A stretch of 64,000 nt of DNA from Alisma plantago-aquatica (lineage: Eukaryota; Streptophyta; Magnoliopsida; Alismatales; Alismataceae). Under the pieces are notes generated by a model. It searched no databases. It had not been told where the DNA came from and worked only from the letters and a program-made list of their open reading frames with translations. Positions 34,221 to 40,106 of this stretch are shown here, piece by piece. Location of the stretch: assembly GCA_963693085.1 (NCBI GenBank), contig OY856413.1, positions 743,128,556 through 743,192,555 on the forward strand, in the 5' to 3' direction. The position numbers and the translations under genes are program-made. The stretch's first letter is position 1, and every line of letters begins with the position of its first letter.

Positions 34221-36795
34221 TAGATTTGCATAATCATTGTAGTTATGTGTAATTTATAGCATAATTTCATAAATCATCAAGTTTAAGTTGTAGACTATTA
34301 CTTGTAACTTGCAATTCGGAGTAATCTTTTGATCAAATTGGGGTTAAAGTGCAAGAAATAGAAGTAGATGGGAAGGAGAGAGTAAACTTACCTTAGATCT
34401 GAAGAACAAAGCCTTTCAGAGCAAGAGAATGCAAAAAAATCACCAAAGAAGTAACCCTCCAAGTACAACAGACTTTGGGCCGTTGATTTTCGAAATTGTA
34501 AACCAATTTCGGTTGTGTTTCGCGAAATGCATGCCCAAACTGGCCTTTTTTTCAACAAAATTGTTGTATTTTGTCGAAATTTCGCCCCCCTTTGCGAAAT
34601 TTCTATCGAAATTTTGAAATTTTACTTCATTATTCTAGACCGTTGCATTTCTATGTCTGATTCCCGTCGAAAACGAAATTTCGAGAGGAATTTTGAGATT
34701 TTGACCGAAATTTTGAACCATGGCCACATTGGACCCACCGTAGTAGAGTAAACACCGAGACCAAACACGCAGTGACAAGTCACCCCACTCCACTCCTAAT
34801 AGCTTGAATTGCCATAGCAAGAATAGCCTTTGGTCAGTGCACTTGCCAGAAGGGATTTTCCTTGAAATTTATACTCGAGGATCAATATCCAAAGTTACAC
34901 AACAACAAAATTACATTGCATTTAAACCAGTGCTAAAATAAATTTGTTGAATTATTTCTAAAATTACTTCTTGGTTTTAACAACAATAAATTTAATGTGT
35001 TCCATATGCACAAGATAAAATTGGTACTCTTGGATTTTCAACTGATTCCCGACTTTTATACATACATTTGAATAATGTTACTTGTTCATTTAGTTCTTAG
35101 ACGCCATTATGGACTATTGGTCATAGATTCTATGGCCAGGTCTTCAATAAATTATAGTAGTGACTTGAAATATCTTTAGTGTGACTTGAGATTTAATAGG
35201 AAATAAAGTTTTACAGGTTGAAGAGTATATAATTCTTAAATATCTAAGATTTTTTATTTTTTTGTTGTAAGGAATAATTATAGATACTTAAAATTATTCA
35301 TGAAGAATAGTTTTGTAAAACAATTCTTCTATTAAGATTGACTTGATGGGAACTTCTGGAAAATGGATATAATAACAGGTGTAAATGAACGTGTAGTTCT
35401 ACGCTTATTGCCTTTTTAATCGTGCGTAGCTATATATGTTACTGATATATCACTCGATATGGACATCATATATGTTAAGAAATTTTGAATATTCTATGCA
35501 AAAAAAAGAAATTATCAATGCCCATAGGATTTTGTTTTAGATAATTTGCTCAACTCACTTGAAACTTTTATAGATTTCTTTTCTAGTTAAATATCTCAAT
35601 GTACATAAGCCAAAATCATTTTCTATAGCTGCTTGGAGCTTTTAGTTGATAATTTCCCTCAAGTAAGCAAGGGAATTTGATTATTTAAAGTTACACTGAA
35701 AAGTTAAATTTTAATTATATTTATATTAATTAAATATAAATGATGATTTGTTTCACTTTAAAGACAGTGAGAATGTATTTGATGTTTTGGAGAGCATACT
35801 GACAGATTCAGTTTGACACTTAACGAGTTTGTTTGTGTAGGGGGGAGGGGAGGGATGTTTGGTTTGGGATAGGAGATGACATCAGAGGACCACTATATCT
35901 GTTAAAAAAAAGCTTAACATGGTATTTAACTTGAAAAATGTTTTGTATCAAAAATTATAAGTGAGGAAAAATTGTGGAAAATCATGAGAAGTCATGAATG
36001 ACCAGAAAAAATTCCCTTTGTCTATTGGAAGAAAATTCTGCTGACTGAAAAACCACAAAAAGCTGCAACCTTTTTGTAAAGGTTACCGATTCTTCTTACT
36101 AGGTCTGTGAGAGCCCTGCAATCGTATGGCTTATTCTTTTTCAATTTGTCCCTTTTTGGATAGTTGTTCCTCTAAATAATGGTATGCTATATGTTTATTG
36201 GCTCACGCTGTAGGTGGTCTATGATGTTACTGACCAAGAAAGTTTCAATAATGTCAAGCAATGGCTGAATGAAATTGACCGTTATGCAAGTGAAAACGTG
36301 AACAAGCTTTTGGTGGGAAACAAATGCGACCTGGCTGCTGGTAGAGTTGTATCTTATGAATCCGGCAAGGTATTCAGAACAAGATGCTTTTCTTGCTATT
36401 CTTGCTCTTATATCTTCCAACAAATTCTATTGCAGTTGTGCATGCCTTGCCAGCGCATCCTGTTGTTGGTGCGCTTTGCTAATTGACACCTCCCTTTGTA
36501 TTGCTACTTTTGAAGGCTTTGGCGGACGAGATAGGGATCCCATTCCTGGAGACTAGCGCCAAGGATAGCACTAACGTTGAACAGGCATTTTTAACAATGA
36601 CAGGAGAGATAAAGAGCAGGTATTATTCTAGTTTGCCATAAGCTTATAGCTCTGCATGAGACCAAATCCAACGTGCTTACATAACATTTAAATTCTTCTA
36701 GGATGGCTAATCAGCCTGCAACTGACGGCGGCAAACCTGCAACGGTTCAAGTCAAAGGGCAGCCAGTAGAACAGAAGAACAGTTGTTGCTCGTAG
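8804..36795 (+). CDS. RAB1: Rab1/RABD-type small GTPase gene, six coding exons visible (5' exon outside window)
   Basis: Spliced CDS: 8804-8851, 8932-8979, 9069-9140, 36214-36369, 36516-36619, 36702-36795. Rab1/RABD GTPases drive ER-to-Golgi vesicle traffic at ER/Golgi membranes. Visible motifs are the switch I effector region YISTIGVDF, the G3 motif WDTAGQERF, RabF-type phrases (YYRGAHG), G4 NKCD, G5 ETSAK, and a C-terminal ...NSCCS, a double-cysteine geranylgeranylation site. The visible part encodes 173 residues. Rab1 proteins are about 203, so the missing piece is one exon of about 30 residues with the start codon and P-loop. It is not found between 1 and 8803 and presumably lies upstream. 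All visible introns are GT-AG and exon boundaries match known RABD genes. The frame is intact. I cannot decide between the RABD1 and RABD2 subclades. Confidence 0.93.
8932..8979 (+). CDS. RAB1: Rab exon 3
   Basis: 48 bp, phase 0, encodes [16 protein letters not shown], strands beta2-beta3 of the G domain. Acceptor TTTAG|AAAAT, donor ATT|GTGAGT. Confidence 0.93.
9069..9140 (+). CDS. RAB1: Rab exon 4 (G3, switch II)
   Basis: 72 bp, phase 0, starts with [19 protein letters not shown]. It contains the G3 motif and the catalytic glutamine. Donor ATA|GTAAGA opens the 27-kb intron. Confidence 0.93.
9343..9519 (+). mobile_element. 5' LTR of the split non-coding LTR element
   Basis: Starts TGTGAGAAAGTC and contains a TATA-like TGTATATAGG near 9460. 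The end near CTTCTTAAT is approximate because no clear CA terminus is preserved. It aligns with 14037-14159 and 19451-19493. Confidence 0.65.
10132..10360 (+). repeat. Array of four GGTCGAGTT hairpins in the U3 of the solo LTR
   Basis: Four inverted repeats occur at 10132-10166, 10196-10231, 10262-10296 and 10325-10360. Each has a left arm with CGGTCGAGTT and a right arm with AACTCGACC(G/C). Loops differ in sequence and the spacing is about 65 bp. The third stem is the longest, extended by TTGTC/GACAA. They lie upstream of the LTR TATA box. Confidence 0.9.
10498..10506 (+). promoter_or_regulatory. LTR TATA box
   Basis: TATAAATAA about 140 bp downstream of the hairpin array, placed where the U3/R boundary of the solo LTR is expected. 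Confidence 0.6.
10805..11060 (+). repeat. Imperfect repeats in the R/U5 part of the solo LTR
   Basis: The phrases GTGGGTAAGYCYTTGGT and GAAGACTCCTTG recur about every 30-90 bp (for example near 10825, 10865, 10930, 10970, 11010). Purine-rich, with no open frame conserved across the units. Confidence 0.55.
11385..12089 (+). other. C-rich interior of the split LTR element, with C/A homopolymer run
   Basis: A continuation of the pyrimidine-rich leader seen at 9530-9774. A run of C then A occupies about 11863-11895. The open frames here are compositional. Confidence 0.4.
12098..13322. mobile_element. Non-autonomous hAT-like element, 1,225 bp
   Basis: A perfect 8-bp duplication GTTGGCAT flanks it (12090-12097 and 13323-13330). 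The termini are inverted: CAAGGAATGAAG on the left, CAAGGAACAAGG as the complement of the right end. Both subterminal regions are packed with ACCGATA/TATCGGT words. No coding capacity is seen. An internal motif, TAAAATTTCATANNTTAATTC, occurs twice (about 13036 and 13186) and is shared with the elements near 19.9 kb and at 33343-34722. Confidence 0.88.
13331..14036 (+). other. 3' interior of the split LTR element, with polypurine tract
   Basis: No gag or pol motif is seen. The last bases before the 3' LTR (CCATCTTAAGGGGGAG) form the expected polypurine tract at about 14027-14036. Confidence 0.55.
13556..13612. repeat. 26-bp minisatellite, about 2.2 copies
   Basis: GTGCCACATTGACTTTCCGC recurs at 13556 and 13582, and a third GTGCC starts at 13608, an exact 26-bp period. 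Confidence 0.85.
14160..14344 (+). mobile_element. 5' LTR of the decayed Copia element
   Basis: 185 bp, TGTTAGAATAATAAG to TCTACA. It has a TATA-like ATATATATAGG near 14279-14289. Confidence 0.9.
14345..14357 (+). other. Primer-binding site
   Basis: TGGTATCAGAGCC, complementary to plant initiator tRNA-Met, immediately after the 5' LTR. Confidence 0.85.
15243..15887 (+). pseudogene. Copia gag remnant
   Basis: 15243-15482 encodes the UBN2-type gag helical region ([27 protein letters not shown]). After a stop, 15579-15887 carries a Gly/Arg-rich stretch and the zinc knuckle [20 protein letters not shown]. The last cysteine of the CX2CX4HX4C knuckle is replaced by Tyr, so it should not bind zinc normally. 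Gag forms the virus-like particle in intact elements. Confidence 0.85.
15962..16207 (+). pseudogene. Copia protease remnant
   Basis: [14 protein letters not shown] corresponds to the aspartic protease signature WVLDSGA.DHIT. The active-site Ser after Asp is now Leu. A frameshift follows, and the continuation is in the next frame (16036-16446). Confidence 0.75.
16330..17301 (+). pseudogene. Copia GAG-pre-integrase and integrase remnant
   Basis: [19 protein letters not shown] marks the pre-integrase zinc region. The core domain shows the first Asp (FDDWGP, about 16540) and the second ([11 protein letters not shown], about 16720). The catalytic Glu of the usual VAERKNRH is Val, because the codon at 16834-16836 is GTG. 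The C-terminal segment at 16948-17301 ([24 protein letters not shown]) is well preserved. Several frameshifts divide the region. Confidence 0.85.
17612..18555 (+). pseudogene. Copia reverse transcriptase remnant
   Basis: Recognisable phrases in shifting frames: [39 protein letters not shown], and the catalytic YVDD at about 18129-18140, followed by [13 protein letters not shown] and [15 protein letters not shown]. Stops (for example near 17952) and frameshifts remove function. Confidence 0.88.
18621..18960 (+). repeat. 170-bp tandem duplication within RNase H
   Basis: GCTGATTGGGCAGGATGTGT starts at 18621 and again at 18791. The two copies run in parallel for about 170 bp with scattered substitutions and a small indel. 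Confidence 0.9.
18621..19240 (+). pseudogene. Copia RNase H remnant with internal tandem duplication
   Basis: The RNase H core ([24 protein letters not shown]) occurs twice, because a 170-bp segment is duplicated in tandem. After it, 19020-19240 encodes the remaining C-terminal region ([22 protein letters not shown], then [12 protein letters not shown]) up to the polypurine tract. Confidence 0.85.
19261..19450 (+). mobile_element. 3' LTR of the decayed Copia element
   Basis: 190 bp, TGTTAGAATAATAAG to TCTACA. Compared with the 5' LTR it has an extra GCCAAT-type duplication near 19364-19371 and scattered substitutions. Confidence 0.9.
19600..20040. mobile_element. Partial hAT-like element related to those at 12 kb and 33 kb
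   Basis: Contains GAAATTTCATGACTTAATTCC (20 bases from 19913) followed by GCGTCGAAATCTTG, the internal motif of the two complete elements, and many GAAATTT/AAATTTC words. The right side ends near TTTCTAACCATCG, resembling an inverted CATGGTT terminus. No target duplication was found, so the ends are approximate. Confidence 0.5.
20041..22560. other. Unassigned intron sequence
   Basis: Apart from the decayed reading frame at 20613-20854 I recognise no gene or element. Short open frames on both strands (for example 20061-20348 minus) have no known motif. 22160-22320 is very AT-rich. Confidence 0.4.
20613..20854 (+). pseudogene. Decayed unidentified reading frame
   Basis: One + frame reads with two stops: [18 protein letters not shown], stop, [18 protein letters not shown], then [13 protein letters not shown], stop, [18 protein letters not shown]. 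The long readable stretch suggests a former coding sequence, probably TE-derived, but I do not recognise the family. Confidence 0.4.
22562..22823. repeat. Two copies of a 90-bp segment 171 bp apart, each ending in a poly(C) tract
   Basis: CGTGTTGGCTTAGAGAAA starts at 22563 and 22734. Both copies run to GGGGTTGGGGGGTGGGACAT and then into C-runs of 22 (22629-22650) and 19 (22805-22823). A 78-bp spacer with no repeat separates them. Confidence 0.9.
22825..23722. repeat. 263-bp tandem duplication plus an older partial copy broken by the SINE
   Basis: Copy 1 is 23197-23459 and copy 2 23460-23722, a 263-bp period with high identity (ATAATGAGTTCC to CCTTTCACC). 22825-22905 is a third, more diverged partial copy (GAGGGTGG.CA, then TGGTGAACA), and the SINE inserted into it. 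Confidence 0.85.
22905..23163 (-). mobile_element. tRNA-derived SINE
   Basis: On the minus strand the 5' part resembles a tRNA with a pol III box A (TGGCTCAACTAGT, about 23140-23152) and box B (GGATTCGAATCC, 23097-23108) about 32 bp apart. The body runs to CAACACCAAAAAAACAAAAA at the low-coordinate end, an A-rich tail. SINEs are transcribed by RNA polymerase III and mobilised by LINE enzymes. A second, interrupted copy lies at 33302-34870. Target duplication is not clear. Confidence 0.8.
23723..26408. other. Unassigned intron sequence
   Basis: No gene recognised. 24526-25236 is less AT-rich with overlapping short open frames on both strands but no motif I know. A 46-bp minisatellite lies at 25471-25608. 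Confidence 0.35.
25471..25608. repeat. 46-bp minisatellite, three copies
   Basis: ACCAAAGAYATGCTGTTCTC recurs at 25471, 25517 and (as ATCAAAG) 25563, an exact 46-bp period. The unit is not a multiple of three, so the open frame crossing it (25319-25732) changes phase in each copy and is unlikely to be coding. Confidence 0.9.
26509..26520 (-). promoter_or_regulatory. LTR TATA box (copy also near 31551-31562)
   Basis: The minus strand reads CTAATATATAAATACAAG. TATATAAATA fits a TATA element about 100 bp downstream of the hairpins. Confidence 0.55.
26622..26790 (-). repeat. Three perfect hairpins in U3 of the young Copia LTR (also at 31664-31832)
   Basis: 26622-26636/26641-26655 is a 15-bp perfect inverted repeat GTCGATACCATCGAC. 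26685-26698/26705-26718 and 26758-26771/26777-26790 are 14-bp perfect inverted repeats TCGATACTATCGAC. Loops are 4-6 nt. All lie upstream of the LTR TATA box on the minus strand. The identical set in the other LTR is offset by 5,042 bp. Confidence 0.95.
26820..31049 (-). CDS. Copia gag-pol polyprotein with one premature stop
   Basis: The first ATG of the frame is at 31049 (MENKSSIYY); an upstream in-frame GTG at 31082 is less likely. The frame runs to 27261, where a TAA interrupts it between ADADWAGN and [10 protein letters not shown]. It then continues in the same frame to the stop at 26820, in all about 1,409 residues, the usual Copia length. Domains in order: UBN2-type gag; zinc knuckle [14 protein letters not shown] (about 30282-30323); protease [10 protein letters not shown] (about 30020-30033); integrase with [15 protein letters not shown] and AERKNRH, all three catalytic acidic residues present; RT with YVDD (about 27775); RNase H with the ADADW, EAEY and [12 protein letters not shown] regions. 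It replicates through RNA and integrates by DDE chemistry. Confidence 0.95.
27261..27263 (-). other. Single in-frame TAA in the RNase H domain
   Basis: The codon lies just after ADADWAGN. Related Copia proteins usually have a charged or polar residue here, such as Lys or Asp (from memory), and AAA to TAA is one substitution. Truncation would remove most of RNase H. Confidence 0.85.
31050..31442 (-). other. Untranslated leader of the young Copia element
   Basis: Lies between PBS and polyprotein start, with no conserved frame. A short duplication (GATACACGTCACA at about 31076 and 31112) is present. Confidence 0.6.
31443..31455 (-). other. Primer-binding site
   Basis: The minus strand reads TGGTATCAGAGCA directly after the 5' LTR. 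Confidence 0.85.
31456..31854 (-). mobile_element. 5' LTR of the young Copia element
   Basis: 399 bp, minus strand TGTGAAGC...TTTCTACCA. U3 contains three hairpins, R/U5 follows a TATA box, and the PBS is next to it at 31443-31455. Confidence 0.95.
31860..32094. other. Unassigned intron sequence
   Basis: Pyrimidine-rich and AT-rich, flanking the young Copia insertion site. No feature recognised. Confidence 0.4.
32095..32913. mobile_element. MITE-like element, 819 bp, CAGAACCGAACC ends
   Basis: Perfect 12-bp terminal inverted repeats: CAGAACCGAACC at 32095-32106 and its complement at 32902-32913. Both ends carry AACCGGTT, GGTTCAA and GACCGG words. There is no coding capacity; the interior is purine-rich. 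I could not find a target duplication, so the superfamily is undecided. Confidence 0.7.
32914..33301. other. Unassigned intron sequence
   Basis: Pyrimidine-rich and AT-rich intron DNA, no feature seen. Confidence 0.4.
33343..34722. mobile_element. Non-autonomous hAT-like element, 1,380 bp
   Basis: A perfect 8-bp duplication GCCACATT lies at 33335-33342 and 34723-34730. Inverted ends are CATGGTTTAAAATTTC on the left and CATGGTTCAAAATTTC as the complement of the right end, 15 of 16 identical. Subterminal regions are full of GAAATTTCG palindromic words. It carries the internal motif GTAAAATTTCGTGACTTAAT (minus, near 33480-33510). No coding capacity; it contains a long (TA)n tract. Confidence 0.9.
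34140..34216. repeat. (TA)n microsatellite
   Basis: About 77 bp of TA repeats with one TG interruption, inside the hAT-like element. Confidence 0.95.
34871..36213 (+). other. 3' part of the 27-kb Rab intron, no features
   Basis: AT-rich sequence without recognisable elements, probably the ancestral intron. It ends at the acceptor GCTGTAG|GTGG. A G-rich stretch (about 35840-35857) is the only compositional oddity. Confidence 0.45.
36214..36369 (+). CDS. RAB1: Rab exon 5 (G4)
   Basis: 156 bp, phase 0, 52 codons from [17 protein letters not shown] to VVSYESGK, with the guanine-specificity motif NKCD. Acceptor GCTGTAG|GTGG, donor AAG|GTATTC. This exon resumes the reading frame after 27,073 bp of intron. 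Confidence 0.94.
36516..36619 (+). CDS. RAB1: Rab exon 6 (G5)
   Basis: 104 bp, ends in phase 2, encodes [17 protein letters not shown] and onward to EIKS plus AG. The SAK motif contacts the guanine base. Acceptor TTTTGAAG|GC, donor CAG|GTATTA. Confidence 0.93.
36702..36795 (+). CDS. RAB1: Rab exon 7 (hypervariable tail, CCS end)
   Basis: 94 bp including the TAG stop. The split Arg codon is completed by G, then [20 protein letters not shown] and a tail ending KNSCCS. The paired cysteines are the expected prenylation site. Acceptor CTTCTAG|GATGG. Confidence 0.92.
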
Positions 36796-37125
36796 CTACT
36801 TAATTATCAGGCCTGGGGTGACTGTGGGTGGTGGTTTTTGGGGAATGATTGTACTGTGTACAGAAGCCATGATACCTCTAGCTATTGTCATGTTAACCTA
36901 AATTTACCCTTCTGGATTAAATGTACCAGCAACCCAGTTATAGATAATGACCATGAAATTCCAGTTTCAGTAAAATTAAAATTGACGCAAATGATTGTAC
37001 TTTGTACATAACACATGATTTTATATCGATTATTGTGTTACTTTAAATGTACTCTTCTGGAGTAGATGTACTTCCAACTCGGTTAGTGATACTGATCATG
37101 CTTTACTATTCACTTGGTAGTATAC
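36796..37125 (+). other. Rab 3' UTR region with a diverged ~145-bp tandem duplication
   Basis: 36841-36985 and 36986-37125 align with each other. ATGATTGTACTKTGTACA occurs at about 36845 and 36990, and TGTTAMYYTAAAT then TTCTGGA.TA.ATGTAC at 36891 and 37036. Several A/T-rich candidates for poly(A) signals exist in both copies; I cannot choose one. Confidence 0.6.
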
Positions 37126-38698
37126 GTCATTTCAATTAACTGTTGGAAAATTTTCATTTATGAAATTTGTTTTGACTTCCTTTTGCATCTATGTAGTATG
37201 TTTAATAATTTATACATTTCATAATTAATTATGTTATTAAAAAACTATTTAAATACATCAAACTCATACTTAATGTTTTTTTGGGTGATATAAGGGGATT
37301 GAGATACAGAAGTTAATGAGTTTTCAGTGGGGATGATCCTTCTTAGCTTTAAAGGAAACGTTAGGATACATAATTAGATAATACCTATATTAAACTAGCT
37401 AACAACAAAATCTTGATAATGAAACTGACAGAGAATTGATTTTATCAATACGTCTCCAATTGGAACTCAAATCTCAAAATTGCAAAGCAAAAGATACTAT
37501 CAATAGCAGAACACGAAGTTTATATAAACCAAAGTCTTAGATATGTTTGGGTGTTCGACTAGCTCGACCGGAGACAGATCCTACAATTTTGACCCACACG
37601 ACGCATCTTAAGCTTGTCAAACCAACAGAACACTATGTGACATCGTGGATGAACTAACTGACACCAAGATATTAAATTTTAACCAGAATACGTCAGAAGA
37701 CGGAAGTCATGTTTATCAACATACCATGCAGGTTGTACAGAGAGTCATATACAAAATTGTACATCATGATTCGCAATCTAATCCAGTTTCACAAGTACAA
37801 GCATGAGGAACGATAAAAAGAGGATAATACATCATATATCAATGGCTATCTACCAAACACTCAGGAAAATGAGAATGCAAAGACACTTTAGAATGGTCTA
37901 AGTGCGACTTCATTAAGTCTTTATAGTCTCAGACGTTTTGTATTCATTAGATTACAAAATGTGTGGACAACTATGTGAGACTTTTATGGAGCCCCATCAA
38001 GTAGAAGACTCCTATTTAAAATAGATAACATGTGTTGATAGTATATAGAGCATTAAAGTAATCTGGATATGTATTAATAATTAATGACTTAGTGACTTGC
38101 CAAGATGCAATGTATCCTATCAAATGATACAAATGACATCTTATTCTACAAAGACAGTCAATTAATTATAATGATCGTCTTGAAAAAGTAAGGATGCAAC
38201 CACTTATAGTGTTTAGAAGGCTACTTATAGATGTCCTACAAGAAATCACAATTATTGATGATCTATATATCATATTTAGATGCATCACATTTTTAGTTTT
38301 CTTTGCACAATTTGGAATGTAATTCCAAAATGATTTTTTGGGATGTTGTACCCCTTAGACCACCTAAAAATTCAATTTCACTAAGCACTTGATGCAAGTA
38401 TAAAAAGTAGGGGCTCCTACGACTCATAAACATGAGGCCTGTCCTGAGTACTCATGTTACAACACCTCATCATATGCCATAGGCAGGATTGTCATATAAC
38501 TACATGTCACATCTATATCATTTCAAACATAATGGCAGGACTATCACATAGTAACAGGAGACACGATGTCTACCACTCTTATATATAATGTGTGATATTA
38601 GGAAATTGGGGAGACCATACCTCTTGTGAATTCTTGATATGTATGCTCTACAATATGTGACTCATAATTCATTCTCAGGATCCTTGAATTTGCACAAA
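37126..38698. other. Intergenic AT-rich sequence
   Basis: No gene or element recognised between the Rab gene and the large LTR array. Confidence 0.4.
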
Positions 38699-39639
38699 GA
38701 TACTGTAATAACCTCAAATTTTGGTAAAATTGAATAATATAATTGGACTATTAGTATTGTTGGTGGAATAATAATTTTAATCACATTTGTGGCATGTGTG
38801 CTTGTAGCACAAGGAAATATATAAAAATGGATTTGTATACTGGTTAATGATAATGGCTTTTTGTTGTCAAATCCAAGTCATAATAAAAGTCAAGATTTCC
38901 ATATAAGGGAAAATAAGGAGAATATGTTTAATTGTTTTCCAAACAAAATGCCTTGCCTTTCCCCTAATACCACTTAATGTTTGAAAAGAAAGGTATCTTT
39001 ATAAGATAATGGAAAAAGGTATATCTTTTGATGGAAATGTATTGATTGCTTCTTTTCCTTAAACCAAATTCACATCATATGACAGTGGTGGTTTCTGACA
39101 GATTTATATAGAGAATAACCATGGGTTTTATTAATAAAAGGATTATCCACCTTTTCTTGGAAGCCAAATAAAGAAAACAATATGTAAGTTTCCTAAAAGA
39201 AATAGGAAACATGGTTTAAAGAAAAGGAGAAGTTTGTTATACAAAAGGTAACAAATGAACCCCGATTATGAAGTATAATAGGAAAAGGTGGTGATAATTG
39301 CTTTAAATGATGTACCATGGAAAGGGATAAAAGAACAATCTAGAATGTAATAAATTCCCATGATTTATATACATGATGGCTTTTTATATGAAGTTGATAA
39401 AGGAAATACTTGAAGGGAAGGTAGGGATACATGTTATTTATCAAATATGCTCCTGGTGACAATTGTACATGCCTTACTCGTAGGTTCTTGCCATAATTGT
39501 GAGAAAGGGAGAGAAATAAGGAAGAAGCAATCGTTTGTATGGCAATGATATAGACAATAGAAAGGAATTGGTTTTAGAAAGGGGCTTGACTCTTTCTCTC
39601 TTCCTCCCTTTTAATAATTAGGGTTGCTTTAGGAGTCTG

Positions 39640-39647
39640 TATAAATA
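39640..39647 (+). promoter_or_regulatory. LTR1 TATA box
   Basis: TATAAATA about 77 bp upstream of the ORF ATG. Equivalents are at 45202 (LTR2) and about 50731 (LTR3), both reading TATAAATAG. Confidence 0.65.
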
Positions 39648-39716
39648 TAATCCTTTGGAGTGTAGCATCCAACCACCATCGTCCACCAGGAGAACTACAG
39701 ATGGTTCTCATCCACC

Positions 39717-40106
39717 ATGGATCCACCCTACGACAACATGTATGAAGTCAGTAGATATTGGGACCGCAAGAGGTTCCTTAGAGAGTGCCCGAACAACATG
39801 CTTCCTCCCTCTAGCAACGACCACCCCCTCCGCCAGTTGCTGGATGAGTTCCAAGTCGTTTCGACAACCAGGAGGCAACCCAAAGATTCAAGCTCTGGAT
39901 CCTTCGCCCTCACCAGAAGGAGCTTGCGGGAAGCATCTCGTGAATCCCAGAGAGCACAATGGGCTTTGGGCGGAATTTCCCTACTACAGAGTTGTGCATA
40001 CTACAACGAGGTAAGGGCCTTGACCCTGCTCTTAACTGGTGAACCTGCTGCAACCCGCGAGAAAACAGAACTGAATATCTTATGCCCCGACCATCTACGG
40101 CCGTAA
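39717..40106 (+). CDS. Small LTR-encoded ORF, 129 residues, function unknown
   Basis: Starts MDPPYDNMYEVSRYWDRKRF, downstream of the LTR TATA box, and ends at a TAA after CPDHLRP. Arg/Ser-rich and hydrophilic; I recognise no domain. An earlier ATG (39699) opens a short out-of-frame peptide. A consensus donor GAG|GTAAGG at 40011 lies inside the frame, so the transcript may be spliced after the codons for CAYYNE. The same frame is stopped in LTR2 (codon 15) and LTR3 (codon 72), so it is either dispensable in this copy or not a protein. Its GC content is far above that of the rest of the LTR, as for a captured fragment. Confidence 0.45.
   Translation: MDPPYDNMYEVSRYWDRKRFLRECPNNMLPPSSNDHPLRQLLDEFQVVSTTRRQPKDSSSGSFALTRRSLREASRESQRAQWALGGISLLQSCAYYNEVRALTLLLTGEPAATREKTELNILCPDHLRP

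Larger units (their letters stand above)
33302..34870 (-). mobile_element. Second SINE copy, split by a hAT-like element
   Basis: 34731-34870 and 33302-33334 together align with the SINE at 22905-23163 on the minus strand. Shared phrases are GTGTTTGGTCT.GG, GTGGGTCCAATGTGGCC and the tail-side GACACCAAAAAAC. The hAT-like element sits between GGCC and the tail. The 5' tRNA-like part is poorly preserved and the upper end is approximate. Confidence 0.65.
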
